DNA from: Eleftheria terrae
GTDB lineage: Bacteria; Pseudomonadota; Gammaproteobacteria; Burkholderiales; Burkholderiaceae_C
DNA length: 64,000 bases
NCBI RefSeq assembly: GCF_030419005.1
Contig: NZ_CP106952.1
Location: forward strand, 372,001-436,000
Direction of reading: 5' to 3'
Part shown: positions 8,788 to 16,923 of the stretch, piece by piece
Position numbering within the stretch: position 1 is the first letter of the stretch
How the letters are laid out: each line of letters begins with the position of its first letter
Made by a program: the position numbers and the translations under genes
The notes under the pieces: model-generated
Seen by the model: only the letters and a program-made list of their open reading frames with translations
What the model was told of the DNA's origin: nothing
Databases searched by the model: none

Positions 8788-9006
8788 TCAGTAGTGAGGC
8801 GGCAGCTCCTCGCGCAGGCTGCGCGGCGCGGCGCCGCTGCCATCGGCTTGCTGCTGTCGCAGGTGCGCGATCTCGCGCATCAGCAGGTCGATCTGCTGCT
8901 GTTGGCGGACCACCGTCTGGTTCAAGTGGTCGACAAGGTCCTCGGTGAAGCTGGTCTTGATCTCAAGGTCAGTCACGCGGTCTTCAAGGGTGCGGGGAGA
9001 TTCCAT
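8788..9006 (-). CDS. slyX: SlyX family protein
   Basis: A 72-residue coiled-coil protein that matches SlyX: LEDRVTDLEIKTSFTEDLVD, then LNQTVVRQQQQIDLLMREIAHL, and a C-terminal tail ending LPPHY, typical of the family. Function is unknown beyond an early genetic link with slyD in E. coli. I use the ATG at 9006; a TTG six codons upstream is possible but neither has a strong ribosome binding site. Confidence 0.85.
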   Translation of the reverse strand: MESPRTLEDRVTDLEIKTSFTEDLVDHLNQTVVRQQQQIDLLMREIAHLRQQQADGSGAAPRSLREELPPHY

Positions 9007-9650
9007 GCCCGTATTGGACGACAAGTCGACACGCTGCCAACACAGCCGCGCGCGCCGGGGCCGACCTGCTGCGGGGCAGCGGCACCATCGGCCTCGTCAA
9101 CGCCCACATCACAGGCAGCACCGGCCCGGTGCCACGCGCAGGAACATGAAGCAGCACTGTCCTGAAATGCAACGTCGGCGGTGTGCCTTGCGCTTTTCTG
9201 TTGGGTGATCGAACCGCCATCAAGACAGCGTTCAATGCATGTAGAAGCACAGACAAGAACAGCGTTTGAATCCACTGCGTTCTTGCTGCTGGAAAAAAGC
9301 ACCGATGCCTTCCGAGCCCACTCCGGAGCCAAAGAATGGCACATCGAGGTTTCCAAAAAACCAGGTCAATAGACAATTGTCAGAGGCGGTATCGCTTCTT
9401 GTAAGGCCCTTGATCTCGCGCATAGCATCTGCGCAGCCCTGCTCTCGACATGTCAACTGCCAAGCTTGACGAGAGGACAGGGCGCGGAGACCGCCCGGCA
9501 TACCGAACCCCAAGGAGAGAAGGGTGGGGGAGGGCCACCGGTGCGCACCACGGGATCGGTCTCCGACGTCCGGCGTTTGCCCTGACCGTTTGTGATCCGA
9601 AGGGCCCTGGGCTCGCCGTTGCACCACCTTGAAGCTACGAGGTTGCTTGA
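9007..9650. other. intergenic region, part of it unusually AT-rich
   Basis: This 644-base gap lies between slyX (leftward) and the protease (rightward). Positions about 9190-9470 are near 50% G+C by eye, against about 70% around them, with runs such as AAAAAAG and CCAAAAAACC. No start with ribosome binding site and credible protein was found. It may be a long regulatory region or a decayed foreign fragment. Confidence 0.4.
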
Positions 9651-11471
9651 ATGATCTCTCGTTTTCAACCATCGGCCGTCACCTGTGCCGTTCAACGTCT
9701 CGGCCTGGCCACCGCGCTCGGCTTTGCCCTTTGCATGTCCGCGCACGCCGGCCAGAGTGCGGAAGCCGGCGCCGCCCCCTGGTCCGCGTTTGGCGCTGCA
9801 AGCCTGCAGGCTGCTTCGGCAGCGACCGACCAAGTGATCGTGAAGTACAAGAGCGCGTCCAGGCGCTTGCAGGCCTCCGCCTTGAGCGGCACCCAGAGCG
9901 CTGCGGCGGTGGCCCGCCTCGGCGTGGCGGTGACGGCGCAGCGCCAGTTGACGGCGCAGACCGATGTGCTGCGGCTGTCCAGGCGGGTGTCGCTCGACGA
10001 TGCACGTGACTTGGCCAACCGCATCGCCGCGGACAATCCGGATGTCGAGTACGCGGAACCGGATCGCTTGCTGCAGATCCAGTCCACGCCGACCGACACC
10101 CGCTATGGCGAGCAGTGGCACTACTTCGAGCCCACCGGCGGCCTGAACCTGCCGACGGCCTGGGACAGTGCCACCGGCGCAGGCGTGGTGGTGGCCGTGA
10201 TCGATACGGGCTACCGCCCGCATGCCGACTTGCGCGCCAACCTGCTGCCCGGCTACGACTTCATCAGCGACGTGGAAACCGCCAACGACGGTGACGGGCG
10301 GGACAGCGATGCCAGCGATCCTGGCGATGCCTTCTCGGCGGGTGAATGCGGCTCTTCGCGGGGTTCGTCCAGCAGCTGGCACGGCACCCACGTGGCGGGC
10401 ACCATCGCGGCGGCAGCCAACGGCACCGGCGTGGTGGGCGTCGCCTATAACGCCAAGGTGGTGCCGGTGCGTGTGCTGGGCAAGTGCGGTGGCTACACCT
10501 CCGACATTGCGCAGGGCATCATCTGGGCCTCCGGCGGCAGCGTGAGCGGTGTGCCTGCCAATGCCAATCCGGCGCGGGTGATCAACCTCTCGCTCGGCGG
10601 CGGCGGCAGCTGCGATCGCACCACCCAGGATGCGATCAACTCGGCCCGCAGCCGCAAGACGGTGGTGGTGGTGGCCGCTGGCAATTCCTCCTCGGATGCC
10701 GGCAGCTTCACGCCGGCCAACTGCAGTGGCGTGATCACCGTGGCGGCCACCAACCGCAGCGGCTCGCGCAGCTACTACTCCAACTACGGCTCGACCGTCG
10801 AGGTCGCGGCGCCCGGTGGTGAAACCAGCACTGGCTCCGCCAACGGCATCCTGTCCACGCTCAACTCCGGACAGACCAGCCCGGGTGCCGACAGCTACGG
10901 CTTCTACCAGGGCACCTCGATGGCAGCGCCTCATGTGGCGGGTGCCGCAGCGCTGGTGATCCAGGCCAACAATGCCTTGACCTCGGACGAGGTCTCCAAG
11001 GTGCTCGTCGACACCGCACGTCCGTTCCCGGGCTCCTGCTCGGGCTGCGGCAGGGGCATCGTCGATGCGGCTGCCGCGGTGGCGGCGGCCGGTGGCGATC
11101 CCGGCGGTGGCGACGACGTGGTGGAGACCGAGCCCAACGACTCTCGCAGCCAGGCGCAAGTCATTGCGGAAAGCGGCAGCACGGTGAAGGGCTCGATGGG
11201 TAGCAGCGGCGACCGTGACTACTTCAAGGTGTCGGTGGGTGCCGGACGGACCCTGTCGGTGGCCCTGGCGCCCAACAGCAGCTCGGACTACGACCTCTAC
11301 GTCTACAACGCCAGTGGCACGCGGGTGGGTCGCAGCGAACTGCCGACCGGTGAGCGCGACAGCGTGTCGGTGCGTGCACCCTCCGCGGGCGGCACCTACT
11401 ACATCGAGGTGCTGTACTACTCGGGAAGCACCGGGGCACAGGGCGTGTACACGCTGGATGCCAGCTTCTGA
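9651..11471 (+). CDS. secreted S8 (subtilisin-like) serine protease with C-terminal PPC domain
   Basis: A 606-residue secreted endopeptidase. Residues 1-33 are a Sec signal peptide (hydrophobic LGLATALGFALCMSAHA). A propeptide follows (about 60-140; QVIVKYK ... VEYAEPD), then the subtilase domain with the catalytic triad Asp185 (AVIDTGY), His244 (SWHGTHVAGT) and Ser423 (GTSMAAPHVAG). After a Gly/Asp linker (GGDPGGGDDVVE), residues about 495-606 form a pre-peptidase C-terminal (PPC) domain (ETEPNDSRSQAQ ... DYFKVSV ... YDLYVYN ... YYIEVLYY), often removed after secretion. It is most like extracellular proteases of Xanthomonas and Lysobacter type. The gene stands alone and is followed by two hairpins. 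Probably a nutrient-scavenging exoenzyme alongside the chitinases. Confidence 0.93.
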   Translation: MISRFQPSAVTCAVQRLGLATALGFALCMSAHAGQSAEAGAAPWSAFGAASLQAASAATDQVIVKYKSASRRLQASALSGTQSAAAVARLGVAVTAQRQLTAQTDVLRLSRRVSLDDARDLANRIAADNPDVEYAEPDRLLQIQSTPTDTRYGEQWHYFEPTGGLNLPTAWDSATGAGVVVAVIDTGYRPHADLRANLLPGYDFISDVETANDGDGRDSDASDPGDAFSAGECGSSRGSSSSWHGTHVAGTIAAAANGTGVVGVAYNAKVVPVRVLGKCGGYTSDIAQGIIWASGGSVSGVPANANPARVINLSLGGGGSCDRTTQDAINSARSRKTVVVVAAGNSSSDAGSFTPANCSGVITVAATNRSGSRSYYSNYGSTVEVAAPGGETSTGSANGILSTLNSGQTSPGADSYGFYQGTSMAAPHVAGAAALVIQANNALTSDEVSKVLVDTARPFPGSCSGCGRGIVDAAAAVAAAGGDPGGGDDVVETEPNDSRSQAQVIAESGSTVKGSMGSSGDRDYFKVSVGAGRTLSVALAPNSSSDYDLYVYNASGTRVGRSELPTGERDSVSVRAPSAGGTYYIEVLYYSGSTGAQGVYTLDASF

Positions 11472-11511
11472 GGAGCCGGCTCAAGCCAGGCCGCGGCAGG
11501 CGCCGCGGTGC

Positions 11512-11536
11512 GGCTCACCCACCCGGGGGGTGAGCC
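11512..11536 (+). terminator. hairpin downstream of the protease gene
   Basis: Perfect 9-base stem GGCTCACCC/GGGTGAGCC, 41 bases after the protease stop. No T-run follows, so it more likely protects the 3' end or assists the next terminator. Confidence 0.45.
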
Positions 11537-11552
11537 AGGGCAGCCACAGACA

Positions 11553-11587
11553 GGCTGCAAGCGTCTCAGGCGCTTGCAGCCTTTTTT
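11553..11587 (+). terminator. intrinsic terminator of the S8 protease gene
   Basis: A perfect 11-base stem (GGCTGCAAGCG/CGCTTGCAGCC) with a 7-base loop is followed by six T residues at 11582-11587. This is a textbook rho-independent terminator about 80 bases after the protease stop codon. Confidence 0.9.
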
Positions 11588-11700
11588 CATGGTCGCTCGT
11601 TTCCCCGGCGGCCAGCACCCCGGCAGGAAAGCACGCAGGTGCAGCACAGGCACCTGAAGCGGAATGGCAGCCGGGCGGCCATTCCGGCTGGGGGCCGGGC

Positions 11701-11931
11701 TCAGCTCAGGCGTTCGTGGCGGTCGGCCGCGGCGAACAGTTCGGCCGCGAAACGCGGGTCCGAGCCGAGGAAGTCCTGCGCATAGCGACGCAGGTCTTCC
11801 GCTTCGCTCGCACGGTCGGGCGGCCCTTGGCGGCGCACCTGGCGTGCGAACAAGCGTTGTGCAGCGGCCTTCAGCCCGGCGATGCGGAAGGACAGCAAGC
11901 CGAACTGCTTCTGTGCGATGGCGTGGCTCAT
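11701..11931 (-). CDS. small hypothetical protein
   Basis: A 76-residue soluble, charged, probably all-helical protein (MSHAIAQKQFGLLSFRIAGL ... DLRRYAQDFLGSDPRFAAELFAAADRHE). No family recognised. It is supported by a good promoter candidate 47-75 bases upstream and by a compact sequence with normal codon bias. There are no co-directional neighbours, so it is transcribed alone. The Arg/Lys-rich middle could suggest nucleic-acid binding, but nothing in the sequence proves it. Confidence 0.6.
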   Translation of the reverse strand: MSHAIAQKQFGLLSFRIAGLKAAAQRLFARQVRRQGPPDRASEAEDLRRYAQDFLGSDPRFAAELFAAADRHERLS

Positions 11932-11953
11932 GGCGAAGGTCTCTCAGTACGGA

Positions 11954-11968
11954 GCCCAGCATCTGGGC
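11954..11968 (-). promoter_or_regulatory. 5'-UTR hairpin before the small gene
   Basis: A perfect GCCCAG-CAT-CTGGGC hairpin lies between the proposed promoter and the start of the 76-residue gene, inside its short leader. It could affect mRNA stability or translation. Confidence 0.35.
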
Positions 11969-11977
11969 GACCAGCCC

Positions 11978-12005
11978 ATTATATAGGGTTTACACCTAGA
12001 TCTAA
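11978..12005 (-). promoter_or_regulatory. sigma70-type promoter candidate
   Basis: Reading leftwards, a perfect TATAAT -10 box (11978-11983) is preceded at 16 bases by TTAGAT (12000-12005), a weak -35 with 3 of 6 matches. The region is markedly AT-rich compared with its surroundings, and it lies about 50 bases upstream of the small gene starting at 11931. Confidence 0.6.
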
Positions 12006-12347
12006 GTAGTTACCCTAGTCTGATCGCCTGGGAAGCGGTCCAAACGCCGGCGTTCGTGAACAACTGCGCAGGCGGCGGTCCTGGGCGTCCTGAGCACGGC
12101 GAAGGCATGCCTGTCAGATCAGACAGGGATTCCGTTCCTGGGAGGCGGCAAAAAAACAACGGCTCCGAAAGGCACACTCGAGGAAGGGCCACGGGCCAGC
12201 TGTCCCAAACGGAGACAAATCACCTGTCCAACGCCGGCTCCGGCACCCGCGTGAGCTCCGACCAGCGAGCATCCCTGCTGCATTCGCAGCAGTGGCGAGT
12301 GCCTCGGCGGAACGGGCGCGGTCCCAGTGCGCCGCCCCGCACGCTCC
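12006..12347. other. intergenic region
   Basis: No gene is supported. A small CTGTC-AGATCA-GACAG hairpin lies near 12111-12126 and a run of seven A residues near 12150. The BON-domain gene ends at the right border reading leftwards, so its transcript probably terminates here, but no classical terminator was found. Confidence 0.4.
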
Positions 12348-12902
12348 TCAAGGGCGGAAACGCAGCTTGTAGGGGGGCCGACTTGCCGGATCGGAGTAGA
12401 CGATGGCAACCGCTCGCTGGACGTGGGGCAGTGCGGCGACGAAGGCCTCGATCCGCGGCGCCACCCGATCGTCGCGCACGCAGCCTTCGATGAAGACGAT
12501 GCGACCTTGCACCGTGGCCCAGACGGTGGTGTTGGCGAAGGGATGCGCCTGGCTCAGGCTCTTGCGGAGGGCCTCGGCGATGTCGCGGTCGTAGCGATAG
12601 AAGTTCGGCCGTTCGCAGGACCCGGTCAGCCAGCAGGTGGTGCCCCGCTCGGCCCGGTTGTGCGACTGCACCCGCCGCTCTGCCTCGGTGATGAAGGGTC
12701 CGGCGGGCAGGGGACAGTCGGCGATGTCCTTCGACAGCTGCAGGAAGGGGTCGCCAAACCAGTTGCGCCGGGTCGGCTCACCAGGTCCGCTCCCGCCGGC
12801 CTGAGCGACCGGTACTTCATGCTCGACATGTTCAGCCGCCTGCACGGCGAACACGGGCAAGGAGATGCCGAGCACGACGGCGAGGCGCAGCAGTGAGTCC
12901 AT
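12348..12902 (-). CDS. exported BON-domain protein
   Basis: A 184-residue periplasmic protein. Residues 1-22 are a signal peptide (LLRLAVVLGISLPVFAVQAA). The C-terminal half (about 105-180) is a BON-like domain: YDRDIAEALRKSLSQAHPF, VWATVQGRIVFIEGCVRDD, then RIEAFVAALPHVQRAVAIVY. BON domains bind phospholipid or envelope components, as in OsmY, and help the cell tolerate osmotic or envelope stress. A GGAGG ribosome site precedes the ATG at 12902. Cysteines in DCPL, TTCWLTGSC and GCVR could form disulphides in the periplasm. It stands alone. Confidence 0.75.
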   Translation of the reverse strand: MDSLLRLAVVLGISLPVFAVQAAEHVEHEVPVAQAGGSGPGEPTRRNWFGDPFLQLSKDIADCPLPAGPFITEAERRVQSHNRAERGTTCWLTGSCERPNFYRYDRDIAEALRKSLSQAHPFANTTVWATVQGRIVFIEGCVRDDRVAPRIEAFVAALPHVQRAVAIVYSDPASRPPYKLRFRP

Positions 12903-13058
12903 CGACGATCCTCCGCAGGGCGACAGGGAGTGCGTCTGGCAGGATGCTCCTTCGCGCATGGGCTGGCAAGGCAGCCTCCCGGGTGCCGGGCCGCCGCCGC
13001 GGGACGCGCCGCGGGCGGCATGGCCTGGACGGTGGCCCGCTATGCTCGGCGGCAGACC

Positions 13059-13763
13059 ATGAACACCTTGCCTGCTTCTTCACGGCCGTATTGCCCGCAC
13101 TGCCTGCGACCCGCCTCGGCCTGCATCTGCCACTGCGTCGTGGAGGTCGACAACCGGGTCGATGTCCTCATCCTCCAGCATCCGCTCGAGCAGCACCACG
13201 CCAAGGGCAGTGGTCGCCTGCTGCACCTGTGCCTGCGGCGCAGCCGCTTGCTGGTGGGGGACAGTTTCGATCTGCAGGAACTGGAAGCGGCCTGCGGCCC
13301 GATGGCCGGTGCCTGGCTGCTCTATCCACCGACACAGCCGGACGCAGAGGGCGCAGCAACGCCAGCGCCGGTCGGTGCGCTGCCGCAGCGCCTGATCGTG
13401 CTCGATGCCACCTGGCGCAAGAGCCGCCAGCTGCTCCGGCTCAATCCCTGGCTGCTGCGCTTGCCTCGCCTCGAACTCATCGAGCCGCCAGCGTCGCGCT
13501 ACGGCATTCGCAAGGCCGAGCGCGACGACCAGCGCTCCACGCTGGAAGCCACCGCTTGCGCGCTGCAGCAGCTGGACGCGGGCGACACAGCCCGCTATGC
13601 GCCGCTATGGGACGTGTTTGACCGCTTCGTCGAACTGCAGCGACGTGCTCGTGATCACGGCATGACGGCCCGGACGGCAGGGGCTGCGTTCGCCCGGCAT
13701 GCCGCGGGCGACGCGCTAGCTGCCCCGCCGGCCCGGCAGGCCGGCGCAGCGAAGAAGGCTTGA
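13059..13763 (+). CDS. tapT: DTW-domain tRNA-uridine aminocarboxypropyltransferase
   Basis: A 234-residue member of the DTW family, which adds the 3-amino-3-carboxypropyl group of SAM to uridine-47 of tRNA (acp3U). An N-terminal zinc-binding cluster (YCPHCLRPASACICH) is followed by ILQHPLEQHHAKGSGRL, the family motif LDATWRKSRQ, and the substrate loop EPPASRYGIRKAERDDQRSTLEA. The Ala/Arg/Lys-rich end after residue 205 is extra and probably disordered. The ATG at 13059 fits the family N-terminus. The family is clear; the exact tRNA position is taken from characterised E. coli TapT. Confidence 0.85.
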   Translation: MNTLPASSRPYCPHCLRPASACICHCVVEVDNRVDVLILQHPLEQHHAKGSGRLLHLCLRRSRLLVGDSFDLQELEAACGPMAGAWLLYPPTQPDAEGAATPAPVGALPQRLIVLDATWRKSRQLLRLNPWLLRLPRLELIEPPASRYGIRKAERDDQRSTLEATACALQQLDAGDTARYAPLWDVFDRFVELQRRARDHGMTARTAGAAFARHAAGDALAAPPARQAGAAKKA

Positions 13764-13807
13764 GCGTCCGGGCCGCCGGCATCGCGACGCAGGCCGAGTA
13801 CGCACCG

Positions 13808-14407
13808 TCAGCGCGGCTGTGGGTCGAACACCAGCGAGCGCAGGCACTCCGGCCGCCGCTCTGCGAAACCGAAGGCCAGCCGGCCCCAGGGGGTGTCGTG
13901 CCGGAAGCTGGTCTCTTCGTCCAGCGAGCGTCCACGAGGCGTGTCGCCGATCGACATGCCGGGGTAGCGCTCCAGCACCTGCGAGCGCGGAAGGCAGTCA
14001 CCCGCCAGTCTCAGCACCAGGAAGCCGGGATGCGGTTGCTCCTTGCGAACCCGCAGGTCGATCAGGTCGATGACCACACCACCGTTCAGGGCGACGGGCC
14101 CACCGACCAGGAACACGAAGTATTCGTTCTCGGAGTCGACCTTCAGGCGCACGTCCAAGGCCGATTCGATGGACTGGCGCGAGAACGGCAGGTGGCCGGG
14201 CATGGCCTCGATCAAGCTCCAGAGGTCGGGCTTCGGCATGGCGGGTGCTTTCCTTGCGTGTGGCGGCCGGTGGGTGGGCGGCTGCGGGCTGTCGTTGGCA
14301 CTGGTGACTGCGGGCCGACCACACAAGGCCACCGCCAGGAGGATGGCAGATGCGGCTCGGCGTGCCGCGGTCTGGGTGACGCGCGGCAACCGCGTGGTGT
14401 CGTGCAT
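13808..14407 (-). CDS. hypothetical exported protein
   Basis: A 199-residue protein with an N-terminal hydrophobic segment (ASAILLAVALCGRPAV) that can be a signal peptide, after a short arginine-containing leader. A proline/histidine-rich linker precedes a folded domain from about residue 55 (MPKPDLWSLIEAMPGHLPFS onwards, with strands YFVFLVGGPVAL and GVVIDLIDLRV). An internal ATG at that MPKPDLW point could be the true start of a cytoplasmic protein; I keep the longer frame because a GGAG site precedes the ATG at 14407. Function not recognised. Confidence 0.55.
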   Translation of the reverse strand: MHDTTRLPRVTQTAARRAASAILLAVALCGRPAVTSANDSPQPPTHRPPHARKAPAMPKPDLWSLIEAMPGHLPFSRQSIESALDVRLKVDSENEYFVFLVGGPVALNGGVVIDLIDLRVRKEQPHPGFLVLRLAGDCLPRSQVLERYPGMSIGDTPRGRSLDEETSFRHDTPWGRLAFGFAERRPECLRSLVFDPQPR

Positions 14408-14519
14408 GGGGTGCTCCAGCGGATGAGGGCGGCATGTCGGGCCCCGGAGGGACGTGCCGTGCATCCTACTCACGAGGCAGCTCGAGGCGCCAGCGGCGAC
14501 GCCGGCCGCGAGGTTGTCT

Positions 14520-15041
14520 TCACTTCTGCAGCCGCCGGCGCAGTGCCTCCAGCCGCTCGAGTGCCGGCACCAGTTCCTCCCGCGTGAAGGCGTCGGGCAG
14601 CAGCGCGGGCAGGGCGCGGTCCAGGTGGGTGCAGAAGTCCTGCGTCTCGGCCGTGGTGAACTTCTTGAACAGGCCGCGCACCACGCGTTCGTCGAGGGTC
14701 TTCTTTGCGTTCGCCTCGTACTGGGCTGGCGTCTGCTTCCGGGTGGCGGCGAGCGCACCCACGAAATGGGTGCGTGACGCCTCGACGCGGCCCATCATGT
14801 CGAACTGCTGTGTGGCCCAATGGGTGAAGCCGGTTCTCACGTTCAACAGTTGGTCGGGGAACTGCGCCTCGCACCGTTTTTCAAGCACCGATGGCGTGAC
14901 CCACCAGTAGTCCAGCGTGAAGAGATCGCTGGCGACTTGCTCGACCACCTCCTTGGGCAGGGCCTTTGCCTCGGCCGGCGCGGCAAGCGCGGCGTTGATG
15001 CCGCCGCAGGCCAGGACCAGTGCGGTCACGGCAGTCTTCAT
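14520..15041 (-). CDS. hypothetical exported protein
   Basis: A 173-residue protein with a clear signal peptide (MKTAVTALVLACGGINAALA-AP). The mature part is helical and charged, with two cysteines (EKRCEAQF, QDFCTHL). No known family recognised. An AAGGA site sits correctly before the ATG at 15041. It lies 112 bases upstream of the other exported protein on the same strand and might be co-transcribed with it. Probably periplasmic. Confidence 0.65.
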   Translation of the reverse strand: MKTAVTALVLACGGINAALAAPAEAKALPKEVVEQVASDLFTLDYWWVTPSVLEKRCEAQFPDQLLNVRTGFTHWATQQFDMMGRVEASRTHFVGALAATRKQTPAQYEANAKKTLDERVVRGLFKKFTTAETQDFCTHLDRALPALLPDAFTREELVPALERLEALRRRLQK

Positions 15042-15278
15042 TGTTCCTTCTCCCCCAGGTGCATGGATGTCGGTGCGCAGGTGCGCCGGCTGCATTCTGA
15101 CAGGGCCGCTTGGCAGGAAAGGAGGGTGCACCTGGTGCCGGTGCCGCTCGGCCGGCACGGCGCCAGCCGGGCGCTGTCGCTGTCAACCGCGCCGGGCGGC
15201 GCGCAGCGGGGAGGGGCATCAGCCTCGGCCCGGACGCCGAACGCCGTTAGCATGGCAGCTTCTGACTCACGCGACCCT

Positions 15279-16772
15279 ATGGCTTCCAACCAAGAAAACA
15301 CCAGCATGGCGCTGTTCTGCGACTTCGAGAACGTCGCGCTCGGCGTGCGCGACGCTAACTACGAGAAGTTCGACATCAAGCGCGTGCTCGAGCGCCTGCT
15401 GCTCAAGGGCAGCATCGTCGTCAAGAAGGCATATTGCGACTGGGACCGCTACAAGGGCTTCAAGGCCGCCATGCACGAGGCGAACTTCGAGCTCATCGAG
15501 ATCCCGCACGTGCGGCAGTCGGGCAAGAACTCGGCGGACATCCGCCTGGTGGTGGATGCGCTCGACCTCTGCTACACCAAGTCCCATGTGAACACCTTCG
15601 TCATCATCAGTGGTGATTCCGACTTCTCGCCGCTGGTGTCCAAGCTGAGGGAGAACGCGAAACAGGTCATCGGCGTGGGTGTCAAGAAATCGACGTCCGA
15701 CCTGTTGATCGCCAACTGCGACGAGTTCATCTTCTATGACGACCTCGTGCGTGAAGGCCAGCGTGCGGCGGCCAAGCGCAGCCCGCAGGATGCCGAGGCC
15801 GGCAGCCGGCGCACGCCCGAGGAAGACCGCCGCCGCCGCGAGGAGGCCGAGGCCCGCCGCAGCAAGGCCATCGACATCGCGGTGGAAACCTTCGAGGCCC
15901 TGGTGTCCGAGCGCGGTGATGGGGGCAAGCTCTGGGCGTCGGTGCTGAAGGACGCGATCAAGCGCCGCAAGCCTGACTTCAGCGAGTCGTACTTCGGCTT
16001 CCGCACCTTCGGCGCCTTGCTCGAAGAAGCCCAGTCCCGCGGCCTGTTCGAAGTCGGGCGCGACGAGAAGTCCAATGCCTACGTCTATCGGGGCACCGCC
16101 CTGTCGGCGCGCAGCGACGCCGCGGCCGAGGCGCCCGCGGCGCTGCGTCCGGTGGTCCCGTCAACGCCTCGTCCTGTGGAGGCCGAGGCGGCGCCGTCCC
16201 AGCCAGGGGCGCCCGACGAAGCGCCGGTGCCCGGCGAGGCCGACGCCAGGGGCCGCCAGCGCCGCGGCGGTCGCCAGGCGCCGGAGAACCGTCGCGGTGG
16301 TTCAGCCACCACGGCGCAGGAGGATCGTGGCCGGTCGTCGGAAGGCCGCCGCGGGCCGCGTCCGGCGCCTCAGGCGGAGCCGCATGACGAACCGCCTCGT
16401 GCCGTGCCGGAAGCCGCCGCTGACGTGCGGCAGCAGCTGGATGACGCGGAGGCGCTGGCCGAGCACATGCTGACGGCCCAGCCGCTTCCCTCGGAGGCAC
16501 CGGCAGACCCGCCGGAGTCGCCGGCCAGCAAGCGTCGAGGCGGGCGCAAGGCCGCGGCGAAGAAGACCCGGCCCGCCGCCGAGGCACCGGCAGCAAAGGC
16601 GGCCGCAGAAGCACCCATTGCGGTGCCGGTGCCGGCCCCGGCCCTATCTTCGGAGCCGGCCGGCGAGGCGGCCGCCGGGGCGGATGCTGCGGCACCGCGG
16701 CCGGCCCGCAAGGCGGCCAGCCGGCCGCGCCGCCCGCGCAAGGCCGCTGGCGAGGCGGGGTCCGGCTCCTGA
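15279..16772 (+). CDS. NYN-domain (PIN-like) protein with OST-HTH/LOTUS domain
   Basis: A 497-residue protein. Residues about 8-155 form a NYN domain of the PIN-like nuclease fold: ALFCDFENVALG, NSADIRLVVDALDLCY, TFVIISGDSDFSPLV, and a final GVGVKKSTSDLLIANCDEFIFYDDL. The acidic residues expected to bind metal (DFEN, SADIRL, SGDSDF) are all present. Residues about 195-275 match an OST-HTH/LOTUS domain (FEALVSERGDGGKLWASVLKDAIKRRKPDFSES). The last 200 residues are disordered and Ala/Pro/Arg/Lys-rich, ending in basic repeats, which suits RNA binding. Cytoplasmic; presumably a ribonuclease or RNA-binding factor. The start at MASNQENTS is chosen from family similarity; an ATG at 15252 is possible. 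Confidence 0.85.
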   Translation: MASNQENTSMALFCDFENVALGVRDANYEKFDIKRVLERLLLKGSIVVKKAYCDWDRYKGFKAAMHEANFELIEIPHVRQSGKNSADIRLVVDALDLCYTKSHVNTFVIISGDSDFSPLVSKLRENAKQVIGVGVKKSTSDLLIANCDEFIFYDDLVREGQRAAAKRSPQDAEAGSRRTPEEDRRRREEAEARRSKAIDIAVETFEALVSERGDGGKLWASVLKDAIKRRKPDFSESYFGFRTFGALLEEAQSRGLFEVGRDEKSNAYVYRGTALSARSDAAAEAPAALRPVVPSTPRPVEAEAAPSQPGAPDEAPVPGEADARGRQRRGGRQAPENRRGGSATTAQEDRGRSSEGRRGPRPAPQAEPHDEPPRAVPEAAADVRQQLDDAEALAEHMLTAQPLPSEAPADPPESPASKRRGGRKAAAKKTRPAAEAPAAKAAAEAPIAVPVPAPALSSEPAGEAAAGADAAAPRPARKAASRPRRPRKAAGEAGSGS

Positions 16773-16923
16773 GCTGAAGCAGCGCGGCACGCCCCCGGCC
16801 GATGCGCGCCGCGCAGCCGCGGCTGATCCGCGGCGGCCGCTGGGGGTCCGTGCCGGGCGGCCGGCCAGGCGGTGCATCCAAGGCGGCACCGCCTGGGGGA
16901 ACGCGGCGCGGGCGGCATGCGCC

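Noticed and set aside
12056..12493. 145-codon plus-strand frame overlapping the end of the BON gene
   Set aside because: It overlaps antisense to the BON-domain coding sequence, and its product has no structured composition.
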